The notes: a model not told the origin generated them from the sequence alone. A DNA stretch of 64,000 nt from Pseudaminobacter soli (ex Zhang et al. 2022) (GCF_014595955.1 NZ_JABVCF010000002.1:310001-374000); one strand, 5' to 3'. Shown: positions 18,183-31,046, numbered from the stretch's first letter. Numbers and translations: made by a program.

Positions 18183-19589
18183 TCAGATGTGGATCGGCTT
18201 GAAGAAGGTCGCCAGCGCGGCTTCCTTGACCGCTTCCGACATCGTCGGGTGCGCGTGACAGGTCCGCGCCAGATCCTCGGCCGAGCCGCCGAATTCCATC
18301 AGCACCGCCGCCTCGTGGATCATCTCCCCGGCGCCGAAGCCGACGATGTGGACCCCCAGCACCTTGTCCGTCGTCTTGTCTGCGAGGATCTTCACGAAGC
18401 CATCCGTGTGCAGCATCGCGCGTGCGCGTCCGTTCGCGGTGAACGGGAACTTGCCGACCTTGTATTCGATGCCTGCCTTCTTCAGGTCATCTTCGGTCTT
18501 GCCGACGGAGGCGATTTCCGGGCTCGTATAGACGACGCTCGGGATAACGTCGTAGTTCACGTGGCCTGCCTGGCCGGCGAGGATCTCGGCAACGGCGACG
18601 CCCTCGTCCTCGGCCTTGTGCGCCAGCATCGGGCCGGCAATCACGTCGCCGATGGCATAGATGCCGGGCACATTGGTCCGGAAGTGGCCGTCCGTATTCA
18701 CCCGGCCACGTTCGTCCAGCTCGACGCCGGCCTCGGCAAGCCCCAGCCCATCCGTATAAGGGCGACGCCCGGTGGCGATGAGCACCACATCGGCCTCGAC
18801 GCTTTGCGCTTCGCCGCCCTTGACCGGCTCAAACGTGACACTCGCGCCTTTCCCCGTCTTCTCGACGCCCGTGACCTTGGCGCCGAGCCTGATGTCGAAA
18901 CCCTGCTTGCCCAGCATCCGGCCGAACTGCTTCGCCACCTCGCCGTCCATGCCGCCCAGGATGGCGTCCAGATATTCGACCACGGTGACCTTCGCGCCTA
19001 GCCTGCTCCAGACCGAACCGAGTTCGAGGCCGATCACACCGCCACCGACCACCACGAGCCGCTCCGGCACCTTGTCGAGCGCGATCGCGCCGTCCGAGGA
19101 AATGATGACCTTTTCGTCGAAGTTGACCTTCACGCCGGGAATGCCAGCGACGTCGGAGCCGGTGGCGATGACGATCGCCTTGGTCTCGAGTTCCTGGCTG
19201 CCACCGTTCTCGGTAGCCACGGATACCTTGCCGGCCGAGACGATCCGGCCCGTTCCGCGGATTCCGTCGATCTTGTTCTTCTTGAATAGGAAGGCCACGC
19301 CGTTCACGTTGGCGGCGACGGTGGTGTCCTTGTGCTCCATCATCTTCGCGAGATTGAGCTTCGGCTTGTCGACCTCGACGCCCAGCGCGCTCACTCCATG
19401 GCCGACCTCCGCGAACATCTCGGACGCGTGCAGCAGAGCCTTGGATGGGATGCACCCGACGTTCAGGCAGGTCCCGCCATAGGTCGCGCGCTTCTCCACC
19501 ACCGCAACCTTCAGGCCGAGTTGCGCGGCCTTGATCGCACAGACATAGCCCCCCGGACCGCTGCCGATCACCACGACGTCATAAGCCAT
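18183..19589 (-). CDS. lpdA: Dihydrolipoyl dehydrogenase (E3)
   Basis: This 468-residue FAD enzyme reoxidises dihydrolipoamide with NAD+ as the E3 subunit of 2-oxoglutarate dehydrogenase. The FAD-binding motif VVVIGSGPGGYVCA occupies residues 5-18, the redox-active disulfide is Cys41/Cys46 in GGTCLNVGCIPSK, the NAD motif is VVGGGVIGLELGSVWSRLG near 180, the dimer-interface IYAIGDVIAGPMLAHKA is near 308, and the catalytic His/Glu is CHAHPTMSEAV near 445. The ATG at 19589 has GAGGAAGAGGA upstream. It is the last gene of the suc cluster and is separated from sucB by an SDR and a MAPEG gene. Confidence 0.96.
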   Translation of the reverse strand: MAYDVVVIGSGPGGYVCAIKAAQLGLKVAVVEKRATYGGTCLNVGCIPSKALLHASEMFAEVGHGVSALGVEVDKPKLNLAKMMEHKDTTVAANVNGVAFLFKKNKIDGIRGTGRIVSAGKVSVATENGGSQELETKAIVIATGSDVAGIPGVKVNFDEKVIISSDGAIALDKVPERLVVVGGGVIGLELGSVWSRLGAKVTVVEYLDAILGGMDGEVAKQFGRMLGKQGFDIRLGAKVTGVEKTGKGASVTFEPVKGGEAQSVEADVVLIATGRRPYTDGLGLAEAGVELDERGRVNTDGHFRTNVPGIYAIGDVIAGPMLAHKAEDEGVAVAEILAGQAGHVNYDVIPSVVYTSPEIASVGKTEDDLKKAGIEYKVGKFPFTANGRARAMLHTDGFVKILADKTTDKVLGVHIVGFGAGEMIHEAAVLMEFGGSAEDLARTCHAHPTMSEAVKEAALATFFKPIHI

Positions 19590-19612
19590 CAATCCGTCCT
19601 CTTCCTCTGCGG

Positions 19613-20371
19613 CTAGCGGCCGCCGCTCACTGTTACGATTGTGCCCGTGGCATAGGATGCCTCGTCGGACAAAAGCCAGAGGATCGCCCCGGCGATCTCC
19701 TCCGCCTTGCCCGGCCGCTTCATCGGAATTGCCGGCGCCACTCGCCCGGCCCGGTCGGGCTGGCCGCCGGATGCATGGATTTCGGTATCGATCGTGCCGG
19801 GCCGCACCCCGTTGACGCGGACTCCTTCCTCGGCGACCTCGCGCGCCAGGCCGATCGTGAAGGAGTCGACCGCGCCCTTGGAGGCAGCGTAGTCGACATA
19901 TTCTCCCGCCGAGCCGAGTTCCGCGGCGACCGACGAGACGTTGACGATCGCGCCACCCTTGCCGCCATGACGCGTCGACATGCGCCGGATCGCCTCCCGG
20001 GCGCACAGGATCGTGCCGACCACGTTGATGCGCATCATCCGCTCCAGGCGTTCCACGCTCATCTCGTCGACACGGGCTTTCTGGTCGACCACCCCGGCAT
20101 TGTTGACCAGCCCGTCAAGGCGCCCGAAGCGCTCGTCGACTGCCTTGAACATGGCGAGGATCTCGGCCTCGCTGCCGATGTCGCCGCGGATGGCGAACGC
20201 ATCGCCTCCGGCGGCAACAATTGCAGCGACGATGCTGTTCGCTGCTTCCTCGTTGGCGGTGTAGTTCACCGCGACGCGCCAGCCCTTTTTCGCTGCCATG
20301 AGGCAGGTCGCGGCGCCGATGTTGCGCGAACCTCCGGTGACCAGAAGCGTCTTACGTTCGGTGAGGCTCAT
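19613..20371 (-). CDS. Short-chain dehydrogenase/reductase
   Basis: This 252-residue classical SDR has the NAD(P)-binding glycine motif TGGSRNIG at residues 12-19, NNAG at 90-93 and the active-site Tyr161 and Lys165 in EYVDYAASKGAV, with Ser146/147 before them. An Asn is present in RINVVGT. It ends TYATGTIVTVSGGR, the usual SDR finish. Arg-plus-Ser after the glycine motif and an Asn-Tyr after strand 2 (VAVNYTAN) suggest NADPH preference, as in FabG-like enzymes. It lies within the TCA cluster between a MAPEG gene and lpdA with 23 nt spacing. The substrate is unknown. An alternative ATG is 9 nt upstream. Confidence 0.88.
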   Translation of the reverse strand: MSLTERKTLLVTGGSRNIGAATCLMAAKKGWRVAVNYTANEEAANSIVAAIVAAGGDAFAIRGDIGSEAEILAMFKAVDERFGRLDGLVNNAGVVDQKARVDEMSVERLERMMRINVVGTILCAREAIRRMSTRHGGKGGAIVNVSSVAAELGSAGEYVDYAASKGAVDSFTIGLAREVAEEGVRVNGVRPGTIDTEIHASGGQPDRAGRVAPAIPMKRPGKAEEIAGAILWLLSDEASYATGTIVTVSGGR

Positions 20372-20548
20372 TGCTGGCATCCTGTGATCGAAAAGACGTC
20401 TCACCGCGCGTGCTGCAGCGCGCCGGATCTCGCTTCGCAGTAGTGTTCAATGGGGCAGGGGCCTGGGCGGCGGTGGGCATCGCCGCAAGCTCGGCGGTCG
20501 CCGCTCCCGCAGCCCTGGCCGGCGCAGGTCTCGAGACGCGCAGGAAGT

Positions 20549-20953
20549 TCACGCGATCAACCTGAACAGCATCATCAGGAGACCGGCTACCGAGACCAGC
20601 CAAGTCAGCGTGCGCAGCACGGGCACGCCGGCGGCGTAAAGGACCAGGTAAACGACGCGGGCGGCCAGCCAGACCCAGGCTCCGGCCGCGCCGATGCCGC
20701 CCGTGTCGCCCGTGACCACCAGCGCGAGGGCAAGAGCGACGAAGGCCGGATAGGTTTCCAGAAGGTTCCTAAGCGCCCGCTCCAGGCGGCCCGCGATCAA
20801 GTTGGGGGATTGGCGTCGCTCGTCTCGCGGCCCGAGCAGATATTTCGGACCGAGATCGTAGGTGGAGACGGCCTGCAGCACGACCTGCACGAGCAGGAGA
20901 ACCACGCTACAGGCGAGGACGACGATCTCGGTCGAGGCCGTCACCGCTTCCAT
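20549..20953 (-). CDS. MAPEG family membrane protein
   Basis: This 134-residue four-helix membrane protein is of the MAPEG superfamily (eicosanoid and glutathione metabolism relatives). Signature region: RLERALRNLLETYPAFVALALAL, with the N/E/R residues that bind glutathione in microsomal relatives, and a later AARVVYLVLYAAGVPVLRTLTWLVS. Bacterial MAPEG proteins are mostly uncharacterised. Its position is odd, between sucB and lpdA in the TCA operon, 86 nt after the sucB stop. Start ATG at 20953. Confidence 0.85.
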   Translation of the reverse strand: MEAVTASTEIVVLACSVVLLLVQVVLQAVSTYDLGPKYLLGPRDERRQSPNLIAGRLERALRNLLETYPAFVALALALVVTGDTGGIGAAGAWVWLAARVVYLVLYAAGVPVLRTLTWLVSVAGLLMMLFRLIA

Positions 20954-21039
20954 GTCAGACCTCTGACGAAGATCGTCCGGACGGACGCGATGTCATAGGC
21001 TCAGGCATTACGGGCTCATCCCCTCCCGGGCTCGCTTCC

Positions 21040-22320
21040 TTACAGGTCCAGAACCAGCCTTTCCGGATCCTCCAGGCTTTCCTTGACCCGCACCAGGAAG
21101 GTGACCGCTTCCTTGCCGTCGACGATGCGGTGGTCGTAGGAGAGCGCCAGGTACATCATCGGCCGGATGACGATCTCGCCGCCGACGACAACCGGGCGCT
21201 CCTGGATCTTGTGCATCCCGAGGATACCCGACTGCGGCGCGTTGAGGATGGGCGTCGACATCAGCGAGCCGTAGACGCCGCCGTTCGAGATTGTGAACGT
21301 GCCGCCCTGCATGTCGGCCACGGAGAGCTTGCCGTCACGTGCGGCGAGGCCGAGGCGGCCGATCTCCTTCTCGATCTCGGCGATCGACATGCGGTCGGCA
21401 TCACGCACCACCGGCACGACGAGGCCCTTCTCGGTACCGACCGCCACGCCGATGTGGGCGTAGTTCTTGTAGATGATGTCGGTGCCGTCGATCTCGGCGT
21501 TCACCGCCGGGATTTCCTTCAGCGCATGCGTCACCGCCTTGGTGAAGAAGCCCATGAAGCCGAGCTTCACGCCGTGCTTCTTCTCGAAGACGTCCTTGTA
21601 CTTGGAACGCAGGTCCATCACCGCCTTCATGTCCACCTCGTTGAAGGTGGTGAGCATGGCGGCCGTGTGCTGCGCATCCTTCAGCCGCCGGGCGATCGTC
21701 TGCCGCAGCTTGGTCATGCGCACCCGCTCCTCGCGCACCTCGTCCTCGGCGGGCGAGGGAGCGCGAGCGATCTGCGGGGCAGGAGCCGAGGGCGCCGGAG
21801 CCTCGGAAGGCTGGGAAGGCGCGCCCCTGGCGATCACCTCCAGCACGTCGCCCTTCAGCACCTGTCCGCGCTTGCCGGAGCCCTGCACCTGATCGACGGA
21901 AATGTTGCTCTCGGCGAGAAGCTTCGCCGCGGAGGGTGCCGGGGACATTTCCCGCTCGGTGATGGGGCCGACATCGCCGGCAAGGGCGGCGGTCTTGGCT
22001 TGCGCTTCCTTGACCGTGCTCGCGCCGGATGCCCCGGCGGCCTGGGCCACCGAACTGGCTTTCTGGGACTTTCCGGCGGCTGCGCCGTCCGAAATGGTCC
22101 CGAGCAGGGCTCCAACCCCCACGGTTTCGCCATCCGCGGCGGCAATCTCGGAGAGCGTTCCGGCAGCCGGCGCGGGGACCTCGATGGTTACCTTGTCGGT
22201 CTCGAGTTCCACCAGCGGCTCATCGGCGACAATCGGGTCGCCGACCTTCTTGAACCACTTGCCGATGGTTGCTTCGGTGACCGACTCGCCGAGCGTGGGG
22301 ACGCGGATTTCACTGGCCAT
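21040..22320 (-). CDS. sucB: Dihydrolipoyllysine succinyltransferase (E2o)
   Basis: This 426-residue core subunit of 2-oxoglutarate dehydrogenase transfers succinyl groups from E1 to CoA. The N-terminal lipoyl domain has its lipoylated Lys43 in [10 protein letters not shown] flexible Ala/Pro linker and peripheral subunit-binding domain ([20 protein letters not shown]) follow at about 130-165, then a second linker rich in Pro and Ala. The catalytic domain ends in [11 protein letters not shown] with catalytic His397 and Asp401. Length is normal for the family. It starts 22 nt after sucA. Confidence 0.97.
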   Translation of the reverse strand: MASEIRVPTLGESVTEATIGKWFKKVGDPIVADEPLVELETDKVTIEVPAPAAGTLSEIAAADGETVGVGALLGTISDGAAAGKSQKASSVAQAAGASGASTVKEAQAKTAALAGDVGPITEREMSPAPSAAKLLAESNISVDQVQGSGKRGQVLKGDVLEVIARGAPSQPSEAPAPSAPAPQIARAPSPAEDEVREERVRMTKLRQTIARRLKDAQHTAAMLTTFNEVDMKAVMDLRSKYKDVFEKKHGVKLGFMGFFTKAVTHALKEIPAVNAEIDGTDIIYKNYAHIGVAVGTEKGLVVPVVRDADRMSIAEIEKEIGRLGLAARDGKLSVADMQGGTFTISNGGVYGSLMSTPILNAPQSGILGMHKIQERPVVVGGEIVIRPMMYLALSYDHRIVDGKEAVTFLVRVKESLEDPERLVLDL

Positions 22321-22342
22321 GTTTCCTGCCCTATGATGCTGA

Positions 22343-25330
22343 TTATTCGCCGAGCGCGTCGTCGAGGAATGCCTGGAGTTGCGCCTGGTGCTTCGACATC
22401 AAGCCGGTGGCGGGCGATGCAGCGGCCGGCCGGCCGGTATAGCGCACGCGCTGGTGCTTGGCGTCGATGTGCGCCAGCACCCATTCCAGATACGGGTCGA
22501 TGAAAGACCATGCGCCCATGTTCTTCGGCTCTTCCTGGCACCAGACCATCTCCGCGTTGCGGAAGCGTGACAGTTCGGTGATGAGCGCCTTGGCCGGGAA
22601 GGGGTAAAGCTGCTCCACACGGAGCAGATAGACGTCGTTGATGCCCCGCTTCTCGCGCTCTTCGTAGAGGTCGTAGTAGACCTTGCCCGAGCACAGCACG
22701 ACCCTGCGGATCTTCGAATCCTTGACGAGCTTGACCTGCTGGTTGGGCAGCATCTGCGCGTCGTCCCACAACAGGCGGTGGAACGAGCTTTCGCCGGCCA
22801 TCTCCGACAGCGTCGAGACGGCCCGCTTGTGGCGCAGCAGCGACTTCGGCGTCATCAGGATCAGCGGCTTGCGGAAGTCGCGCTTCAACTGTCGGCGCAG
22901 GATGTGGAAGTAGTTCGCCGGCGTGGTGACGTTGGCAACCTGCATGTTGTCTTCGGCGCAGAGCTGCAGGAAGCGCTCCAGACGCGCGGACGAATGCTCC
23001 GGACCCTGACCCTCGTAGCCGTGCGGCAGCAGGCACACCAGGCCGGACATCCTCAGCCACTTGCGTTCGCCCGAGGAGATGAATTGGTCGAACACCACCT
23101 GGGCGCCGTTGGCGAAGTCGCCGAACTGTGCTTCCCACAGCGTCAGAGCGCGCGGCTCAGCCAGGCTGTAGCCGTATTCGTAGCCCAATACCGCCTCTTC
23201 CGAGAGCATCGAGTTGATGACCTCGTAGCCGGCCTGTGCGGCCGAAAGATTGTTCAGCGGGATGTAGCGGGTCTCGTCGCGCTGATCGTAGAGCACCGAA
23301 TGGCGCTGCGAGAAGGTGCCGCGCTCGGAATCCTGACCTGACAGTCGGACCGGATGGCCTTCGACGAGAGTCGCGCCGAAGGCGAGCGCCTCGGCCGTCG
23401 ACCAGTCGATGCCTTCGCCGGACTCGATCATCTTGCGGCGGGTATCGAGGAAGCGCGCGATGGTGCGGTGCGCCTCGAAATCCTTTGGAATTTCGGTGAG
23501 CTTGCGCCCGATATCCTTGAGCGTCTTCAGCGGCACTGCGGTCTTGCCACGCCGCTGCTCGTCCTGATTGTCGGCCGTGCGCAGGCCGGACCAGACGCCG
23601 TCAAGCCAGTCGGCCTTGTTCGGCTTGTACGATTGACCGGCCTCGAACTCAGCCTCGAGCCGGGCACGCCAGTCAGCCCTCATCTTGTCGACCTCGCCCT
23701 CGGTCACGAGGCCTTCACCGATCAGCTTGTCGGCGTAGAGCTGCGTCGTCGTCTTGTGGTTGCGGATGGTACGGTACATGATCGGCTGGGTGAACGCCGG
23801 CTCGTCGCCTTCGTTGTGCCCGAACCGGCGGTAGCAGAACATGTCGATCACGACCGGCTTGTGGAACCGCATGCGGAACTCGGTCGCGATCTTGGCGGCA
23901 TAGACCACGGCTTCCGGATCGTCGCCGTTCACATGGAAGATCGGCGCCTCGATCATCTTCGCCACGTCGGAGGGATAGGGCGAGGAGCGCGAGTAGCGCG
24001 GATTGGTGGTGAAGCCGATCTGGTTGTTGATGATGAAGTGCAGCGAGCCGGCGACGCGATGCCCGCGCAGGCCGGAGAGACCGAAGCACTCCGCCACGAC
24101 GCCCTGGCCGGCAAACGCGGCGTCGCCGTGAATGAGCAGCGGCAGAACCTTCGCGCGCTCCTCCAGCGGCACGATCTCCTCGCGGCTGCGGCCATAGAGA
24201 TGGTCCTGCTTGGCGCGGGCCTTGCCCATAACAACCGGGTCGACGATCTCGAGATGCGAGGGGTTCGCCGTCAGTGACAGATGCACCTTGTTGCCGTCGA
24301 ACTCGCGGTCCGACGAGGCGCCGAGATGGTACTTCACGTCGCCCGAGCCCTCCACGTCGTCGGGCGCGTACGAGCCGCCCTTGAACTCATGGAAGATGGC
24401 GCGGTGCGGCTTGGCCATCACCTGCGAAAGCACGTTGAGGCGGCCGCGGTGGGCCATGCCGAGCACGATCTCCTTCATGCCCAGCGAGCCGCCCCGCTTG
24501 ATGATCTGCTCCAGGGCGGGGATCAGCGACTCGCCGCCGTCCAGGCCGAAGCGCTTGGTGCCTTTGTACTTGACGTCGATGAACTGTTCGAAGCCTTCGG
24601 ATTCGACGAGCCTCTGCAGGATCGCCTTCTTGCCCTGGGGGGTGAAGGCGATGCCTTTGTCAGGTCCTTCGATGCGCTCCTGGATCCAGGCCTTCTCGGC
24701 CGGGTCGGAGATGTGCATGAATTCGACGCCCAGCGTCGAGCAATAGGTCCTGGTCAGGATCTCCAGCATCTGCCGGACGGTAGCGTATTCAAGCCCCAGA
24801 ACGTTGTCGATGAAGATCGGCCGATCGTAGTCCGCCTCGGTGAAGCCGTAGGCGATGGGGGACAACTCGTCATAGTCCTCGATGGGCTTTGCCAGGCCGA
24901 GCGGGTCGAGATGGGCATGAAGGTGACCGCGCATACGGTAGGCGCGGATCATCATGATGGCTCGTACGGAATCGCGGGTGGCGCTGACCACGTCGGGGCC
25001 GGACACCGCCTTGCCTTCCGCGACAGCCTTTTCCTTCACCCTCGTTTCGATGCGCCTTTCGACCGCCGGCCAGTCGCCGTCGAGGGCGGAAACCAGTTCG
25101 CCGTTGACGGCGATCGGCCAACCCGGCTTCGTCCAGGAGGCGCCCTCGGCGTTGCGGCGCACGTCACCCGCATCGTCGTTCAGGCCGCCGAAGAATTCGC
25201 GCCATTCGGCTGAAACCGAGTGCGGATCATCCTGATACGCGGCGTAGAGCGACTCGATATAGTCGGCATTGCCACCGTAGAGGAAGGAAGTGACCGAGAA
25301 CTGGTCGTTGGCCTTGTCTTGCCGTGACAT
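22343..25330 (-). CDS. sucA: 2-oxoglutarate dehydrogenase E1
   Basis: This 995-residue thiamin-diphosphate enzyme decarboxylates 2-oxoglutarate and succinylates the lipoyl group of SucB. Recognisable are the E1o N-terminus ([20 protein letters not shown]) and the segment [17 protein letters not shown]. The ThDP motif [13 protein letters not shown] near 415 continues through [18 protein letters not shown] and [29 protein letters not shown] and the C-terminal YPFPAKALI and [12 protein letters not shown] are also present. Full length. It is followed closely by sucB and preceded by 140 nt of spacer from sucD, which contains an inverted repeat. Confidence 0.97.
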   Translation of the reverse strand: MSRQDKANDQFSVTSFLYGGNADYIESLYAAYQDDPHSVSAEWREFFGGLNDDAGDVRRNAEGASWTKPGWPIAVNGELVSALDGDWPAVERRIETRVKEKAVAEGKAVSGPDVVSATRDSVRAIMMIRAYRMRGHLHAHLDPLGLAKPIEDYDELSPIAYGFTEADYDRPIFIDNVLGLEYATVRQMLEILTRTYCSTLGVEFMHISDPAEKAWIQERIEGPDKGIAFTPQGKKAILQRLVESEGFEQFIDVKYKGTKRFGLDGGESLIPALEQIIKRGGSLGMKEIVLGMAHRGRLNVLSQVMAKPHRAIFHEFKGGSYAPDDVEGSGDVKYHLGASSDREFDGNKVHLSLTANPSHLEIVDPVVMGKARAKQDHLYGRSREEIVPLEERAKVLPLLIHGDAAFAGQGVVAECFGLSGLRGHRVAGSLHFIINNQIGFTTNPRYSRSSPYPSDVAKMIEAPIFHVNGDDPEAVVYAAKIATEFRMRFHKPVVIDMFCYRRFGHNEGDEPAFTQPIMYRTIRNHKTTTQLYADKLIGEGLVTEGEVDKMRADWRARLEAEFEAGQSYKPNKADWLDGVWSGLRTADNQDEQRRGKTAVPLKTLKDIGRKLTEIPKDFEAHRTIARFLDTRRKMIESGEGIDWSTAEALAFGATLVEGHPVRLSGQDSERGTFSQRHSVLYDQRDETRYIPLNNLSAAQAGYEVINSMLSEEAVLGYEYGYSLAEPRALTLWEAQFGDFANGAQVVFDQFISSGERKWLRMSGLVCLLPHGYEGQGPEHSSARLERFLQLCAEDNMQVANVTTPANYFHILRRQLKRDFRKPLILMTPKSLLRHKRAVSTLSEMAGESSFHRLLWDDAQMLPNQQVKLVKDSKIRRVVLCSGKVYYDLYEEREKRGINDVYLLRVEQLYPFPAKALITELSRFRNAEMVWCQEEPKNMGAWSFIDPYLEWVLAHIDAKHQRVRYTGRPAAASPATGLMSKHQAQLQAFLDDALGE

Positions 25331-25392
25331 CTATCCTTGCCGGAGCCTGTTGCCCCGCCCCTTGTATTCGTCAGCTGTTGATCGTCGGTCGT

Positions 25393-25452
25393 CAGTCGTA
25401 ATTCCGCCGGCTACGTTTGCCGACATTTCACTCGTCTGCCGAATGACGACTT
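25393..25452. repeat. Imperfect inverted repeat between sucD and sucA
   Basis: CAGTCGTAATTC (25393-25404) is matched in reverse by GAATGACGACTT (25441-25452) with 10 of 12 bases complementary; neighbouring GTCGGTCGTCAGTCGT-like and GGACCGACC segments add further partial pairing. It resembles an intergenic palindromic element and would fold in the sucD-sucA transcript. Confidence is limited, as the arms are imperfect. Confidence 0.35.
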
Positions 25453-25470
25453 ACGAACCACGGACCGACC

Positions 25471-26382
25471 CTAACCCTTGATCGCCTCCACCAGCGTCGT
25501 GCCGAGCCGTGCAGGTGACGGCGAAACCTTGATGCCTGCCGATTCCATCGCGGCGATCTTGTCCTCGGCGCCGCCCTTGCCGCCCGAGATGACCGCGCCG
25601 GCGTGTCCCATCGTGCGTCCGGGAGGCGCGGTGCGCCCTGCAATGAAACCGGCCATCGGCTTCCTGCGCCCGCGCTTCGCCTCGTCCTTTAGGAACTGCG
25701 CCGCGTCCTCTTCGGCCGAGCCGCCGATCTCGCCGATCATGATGATCGACTTGGTCTCGTCGTCGGCCAGGAACATCTCGAGGATATCGATGAATTCCGT
25801 TCCCTTAACAGGATCGCCACCGATGCCGACTGCGGTCGACTGGCCAAGTCCTTCATTCGTCGTCTGAAACACCGCTTCATAGGTAAGCGTTCCGGAGCGC
25901 GAAACAACGCCCACCGAGCCCTTGCGGAAGATGTTGCCGGGCATGATGCCGATCTTGCATTCGTCCGGCGTGACGATGCCCGGGCAGTTCGGCCCGATCA
26001 GACGCGACTTCGACTTCATCAGCCTGGCCTTGACCCGCACCATGTCCAGCACCGGAATGCCTTCGGTGATGCAGACGATCAGCGGGATCTCTGCGTCGAT
26101 TGCCTCGATGATGGCTTCCGCCGCGCCTGCCGGCGGCACATAGACGACGCTGGCATTGGCGCCGGTCTTCTCCTTGCCCTCGGCGACGGAAGCGAAGATC
26201 GGCAGTTCCACCGGGCCGTCATTGACCTGGCCGGTCCACCTCTCGCCGCCCTTCTTGGGGTGGATCCCGCCCACCATCTTGGTGCCGTGATAGGCCAGCG
26301 CCTGCTCGGTGTGGAAGGTGCCGGTCTTGCCGGTCAGCCCCTGCACGAGGACTTTCGTGTTCTTGTCGATCAGGATGGACAT
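25471..26382 (-). CDS. sucD: Succinyl-CoA synthetase alpha subunit
   Basis: This 303-residue subunit binds CoA and carries the phosphohistidine of succinyl-CoA synthetase, the substrate-level phosphorylation step. Features are the CoA-binding [19 protein letters not shown] at the N-terminus, [33 protein letters not shown], and the phosphohistidine loop [13 protein letters not shown] around 257. Length is as expected. It is preceded by a small ribbon-helix-helix-like gene that separates it from sucC, an arrangement not usual for sucCD. Confidence 0.97.
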   Translation of the reverse strand: MSILIDKNTKVLVQGLTGKTGTFHTEQALAYHGTKMVGGIHPKKGGERWTGQVNDGPVELPIFASVAEGKEKTGANASVVYVPPAGAAEAIIEAIDAEIPLIVCITEGIPVLDMVRVKARLMKSKSRLIGPNCPGIVTPDECKIGIMPGNIFRKGSVGVVSRSGTLTYEAVFQTTNEGLGQSTAVGIGGDPVKGTEFIDILEMFLADDETKSIIMIGEIGGSAEEDAAQFLKDEAKRGRRKPMAGFIAGRTAPPGRTMGHAGAVISGGKGGAEDKIAAMESAGIKVSPSPARLGTTLVEAIKG

Positions 26383-26442
26383 GAAGCGCTAGCTACCCTG
26401 TGAAATCAGGTGGTGTGTTGAAAGCCCCGCTCTATCGGGACC

Positions 26443-26709
26443 CTACAATCGCGTTATTCCGAGTTCGTCCCGCCAATTCTGGGAAGTTTGCTGGCGGGTC
26501 TGTTCGTCGAGCGTAATGGGTCCGTCGCGATGAATGCCCCGCCGCGTTAGTCGCCCCTGCGATTCCAGGTAATCGATGTCGAGCCAGTCCTCGACATAGG
26601 CTTTGACGAGTTGTTCGACAGAGACCTGCCGACAGGCGGCACAGGTCTCGAGCATCGTCATCGTCTCTGCGTCAAACTCCACCTGGACCGCTTGACCGCT
26701 CCCCGCCAT
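26443..26709 (-). CDS. Small ribbon-helix-helix-like protein inside sucCD
   Basis: This 88-residue protein lies between sucC and sucD in the same orientation. Residues 8-45 read as a beta strand (VQVEFDAETM) followed by two helices (LETCAACR, then SVEQLVKAYVEDWLDIDYLES), the strand-helix-helix pattern of RHH (CopG/Arc-type) DNA-binding proteins and of many antitoxins. The C-terminal 40 residues (PITLDEQTRQQTSQNWRDEL) are polar. AGGAGC lies 6 nt before its ATG and overlaps the sucC stop codon, supporting translational coupling. No toxin-like gene is adjacent. Function is unknown; regulator or antitoxin-like are inferences. Confidence 0.7.
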   Translation of the reverse strand: MAGSGQAVQVEFDAETMTMLETCAACRQVSVEQLVKAYVEDWLDIDYLESQGRLTRRGIHRDGPITLDEQTRQQTSQNWRDELGITRL

Positions 26710-26718
26710 CGCCCGCTC

Positions 26719-27912
<1,194 letters not shown>

Positions 27913-27919
27913 GGACGCC

Positions 27920-29283
<1,364 letters not shown>

Positions 29284-30480
29284 TTAAGTCCCGGCCATCA
29301 CTTCCGGATCTGGGCTTGCGGGGCCGTGCTTATCCGCCCAGTTCCACAGCCAGTCCTGACTCTGCATCTCGGTAAGTCGCGAGGCGGTGCGCTCGAATTC
29401 GAAGGTCTCGACGCCGCTCCTTCCAGAATAAAGTTCGGAGGGCGGGGCAGCGGCGCTCATCACCAGTCTGACATGACGGTCATAGAGCGTGTCGATCAGA
29501 AGGATGAGCCGCTTGGCTTCGTTGCGCCTGCCATCGGCCAGCACAGGTACGTTCTCGACAAAAATCGTCGAGTAGCGGTCGGTGATCGCCAGATAGTCGC
29601 GCGCGCCGAGCGGCTTCTCGCAGAGATCGGCGAAGCTGAAGCGGGCGGCGTCGCCGCAGGCGAGCGGCACGCGGATCTCCCGGCCTTTCAGCGGAATCGT
29701 CTCCGGCGCGCACCGGTGGCCGTGGGTCATCGCATCCCAGGCTTCATCCATGAGTCGGTCGGCCTCGGGTCCGAGCGGCGTGATGTAGACCGGCAGCCGA
29801 GACAGCTTCTCCATCCGGTAGTCGGTGTCGGCGTCGAGGCAGATGACGTCTGCATGCTGCTTCAGCACATCGACGAAGGGCAGGAACAGCGCTCGGTTCA
29901 GGCCGTCGCGGTAGAGATCGTCCGGGGCAACGTTGGAGGTGGCGACCAGCACCACGCCGTTGGCGAAGAGGGCGGTGAAGAGCCGCGACATCACCATGGC
30001 GTCGGCAATGTCGGTGACCGTGAACTCGTCGAAGCAGAGAAGCTGCGCCTCTTCCGCGATCGACCGCGCCACCGGCGGTATCGGGTCGTTCTCACGCACC
30101 GTACCGAGCTTGCGCGCCTCGCGGTGCTTCTGGATACGATCGTGCACGTCGGCCATGAAATCGTTGAAATGGGCTCTGCGCTTGCGCCGCATAGGGATCA
30201 TGTCGAAGAACATGTCCATCAGCATGGTCTTGCCGCGGCCGACCCCGCCGTGGATGTAAAGTCCTTTCACGTCCTTGGATTCCGGCTTCCGCCCGAATAG
30301 CCAGCCGAGCGAACTCGACTTGCGCGCCAGCCGCTTGGCGGCCAGGCAGTCAAGCAGGCGGTCGAGAGCCGCTATGACCCGCGCCTGGGCCGGGTCGGGC
30401 TGAAGTGCTCCGGTCTCGGCGAGATGGTCATAGCGCTGCCTGACCGTCACATGTGTCGTCAGGCCGTCGCGCAGGTGCAT
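29284..30480 (-). CDS. zapE: Cell division protein ZapE (AFG1-like ATPase)
   Basis: This 398-residue P-loop ATPase of the AFG1/LACE1 family is linked in E. coli (ZapE) to Z-ring constriction under low oxygen. The Walker A GGVGRGKT spans about 78-85; Walker B is LLCFDEFTVTDIADAM near 158; an Arg-finger-type segment LVATSNVAPDDLYRDGLNRALFLPFV lies near 196-221. The whole family length is present. It lies upstream of mdh across a 395-nt gap, and downstream of omp19 by 29 nt on the same strand. Confidence 0.94.
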   Translation of the reverse strand: MHLRDGLTTHVTVRQRYDHLAETGALQPDPAQARVIAALDRLLDCLAAKRLARKSSSLGWLFGRKPESKDVKGLYIHGGVGRGKTMLMDMFFDMIPMRRKRRAHFNDFMADVHDRIQKHREARKLGTVRENDPIPPVARSIAEEAQLLCFDEFTVTDIADAMVMSRLFTALFANGVVLVATSNVAPDDLYRDGLNRALFLPFVDVLKQHADVICLDADTDYRMEKLSRLPVYITPLGPEADRLMDEAWDAMTHGHRCAPETIPLKGREIRVPLACGDAARFSFADLCEKPLGARDYLAITDRYSTIFVENVPVLADGRRNEAKRLILLIDTLYDRHVRLVMSAAAPPSELYSGRSGVETFEFERTASRLTEMQSQDWLWNWADKHGPASPDPEVMAGT

Positions 30481-30509
30481 TTTTCAGACGATGCCCGCTT
30501 TGCCGATCG

Positions 30510-31046
30510 TCAGCGGCTGAGGGATATGGGAACGCCGGACTCCGTCTGGCCGTCGAACTTCTCGGGGCCGGAGGAGTAGAGGCGGGCCATGACGCCGCCA
30601 TTCTCGTCATAGAGCGAGAGCTGCTTGCCGGCGACCGCCCAGGACTTCACCCCATCCACCGGAGCGGGGCAGCGCAGCGGGCCCGCCCGATAACCTTGGC
30701 CGTACTTCGTCTGCGAGGTCGCGATTTTGCAGCTCTGGCCGGAGACCGAGACCGTCCACACGCCGCCCACCGAAGAGGGCGTCAGGTCTGGCGCGCCTGC
30801 CGGCGGTGCCGCTGGCGTGGCGGCGGCCATCTGGTCTCCCATGGTGCCCGGTGCGGCCGGGAAGTCGGTGGTCGCTCCGCCGGGTGCCACCGGCGGGGGA
30901 AGTTGGTTGCTCGTCACCTGGCCGGCCGGGGCCGCCGGGAGTGGCGTCGGCCCCGCATCCGGTGCGGAGAACCGTGAACTCTGGCAGCCGCTGATTGCCA
31001 GCGCTGCGACAACTGCGAAAAGGACCCCCGTCCTGAAAAGTACCAT
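30510..31046 (-). CDS. omp19: Omp19-type lipoprotein, Inh/AprI protease-inhibitor family
   Basis: This 178-residue protein closely resembles Brucella Omp19 in length and architecture, a surface-exposed lipoprotein with an Inh-type beta-barrel that inhibits proteases. A signal peptide ends in the lipobox LAISGC (Cys near 20). A long Pro/Ala-rich linker follows (about 22-85), then an AprI/Inh domain: VGGVWTVSVSGQSCKIATSQTKYGQGYRAG, LRCP with a second Cys pairing with the first, then VKSWAVAGKQLSLYDENGGVMARLY. I start at 31046, where AGGAGA precedes the ATG; a longer frame exists but destroys the signal peptide. Confidence 0.87.
   Translation of the reverse strand: MVLFRTGVLFAVVAALAISGCQSSRFSAPDAGPTPLPAAPAGQVTSNQLPPPVAPGGATTDFPAAPGTMGDQMAAATPAAPPAGAPDLTPSSVGGVWTVSVSGQSCKIATSQTKYGQGYRAGPLRCPAPVDGVKSWAVAGKQLSLYDENGGVMARLYSSGPEKFDGQTESGVPISLSR

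Noticed and set aside
21130-22503. Long plus-strand frame antisense to sucB
   Set aside because: Composition is that of a complementary-strand shadow; sucB has all catalytic motifs.
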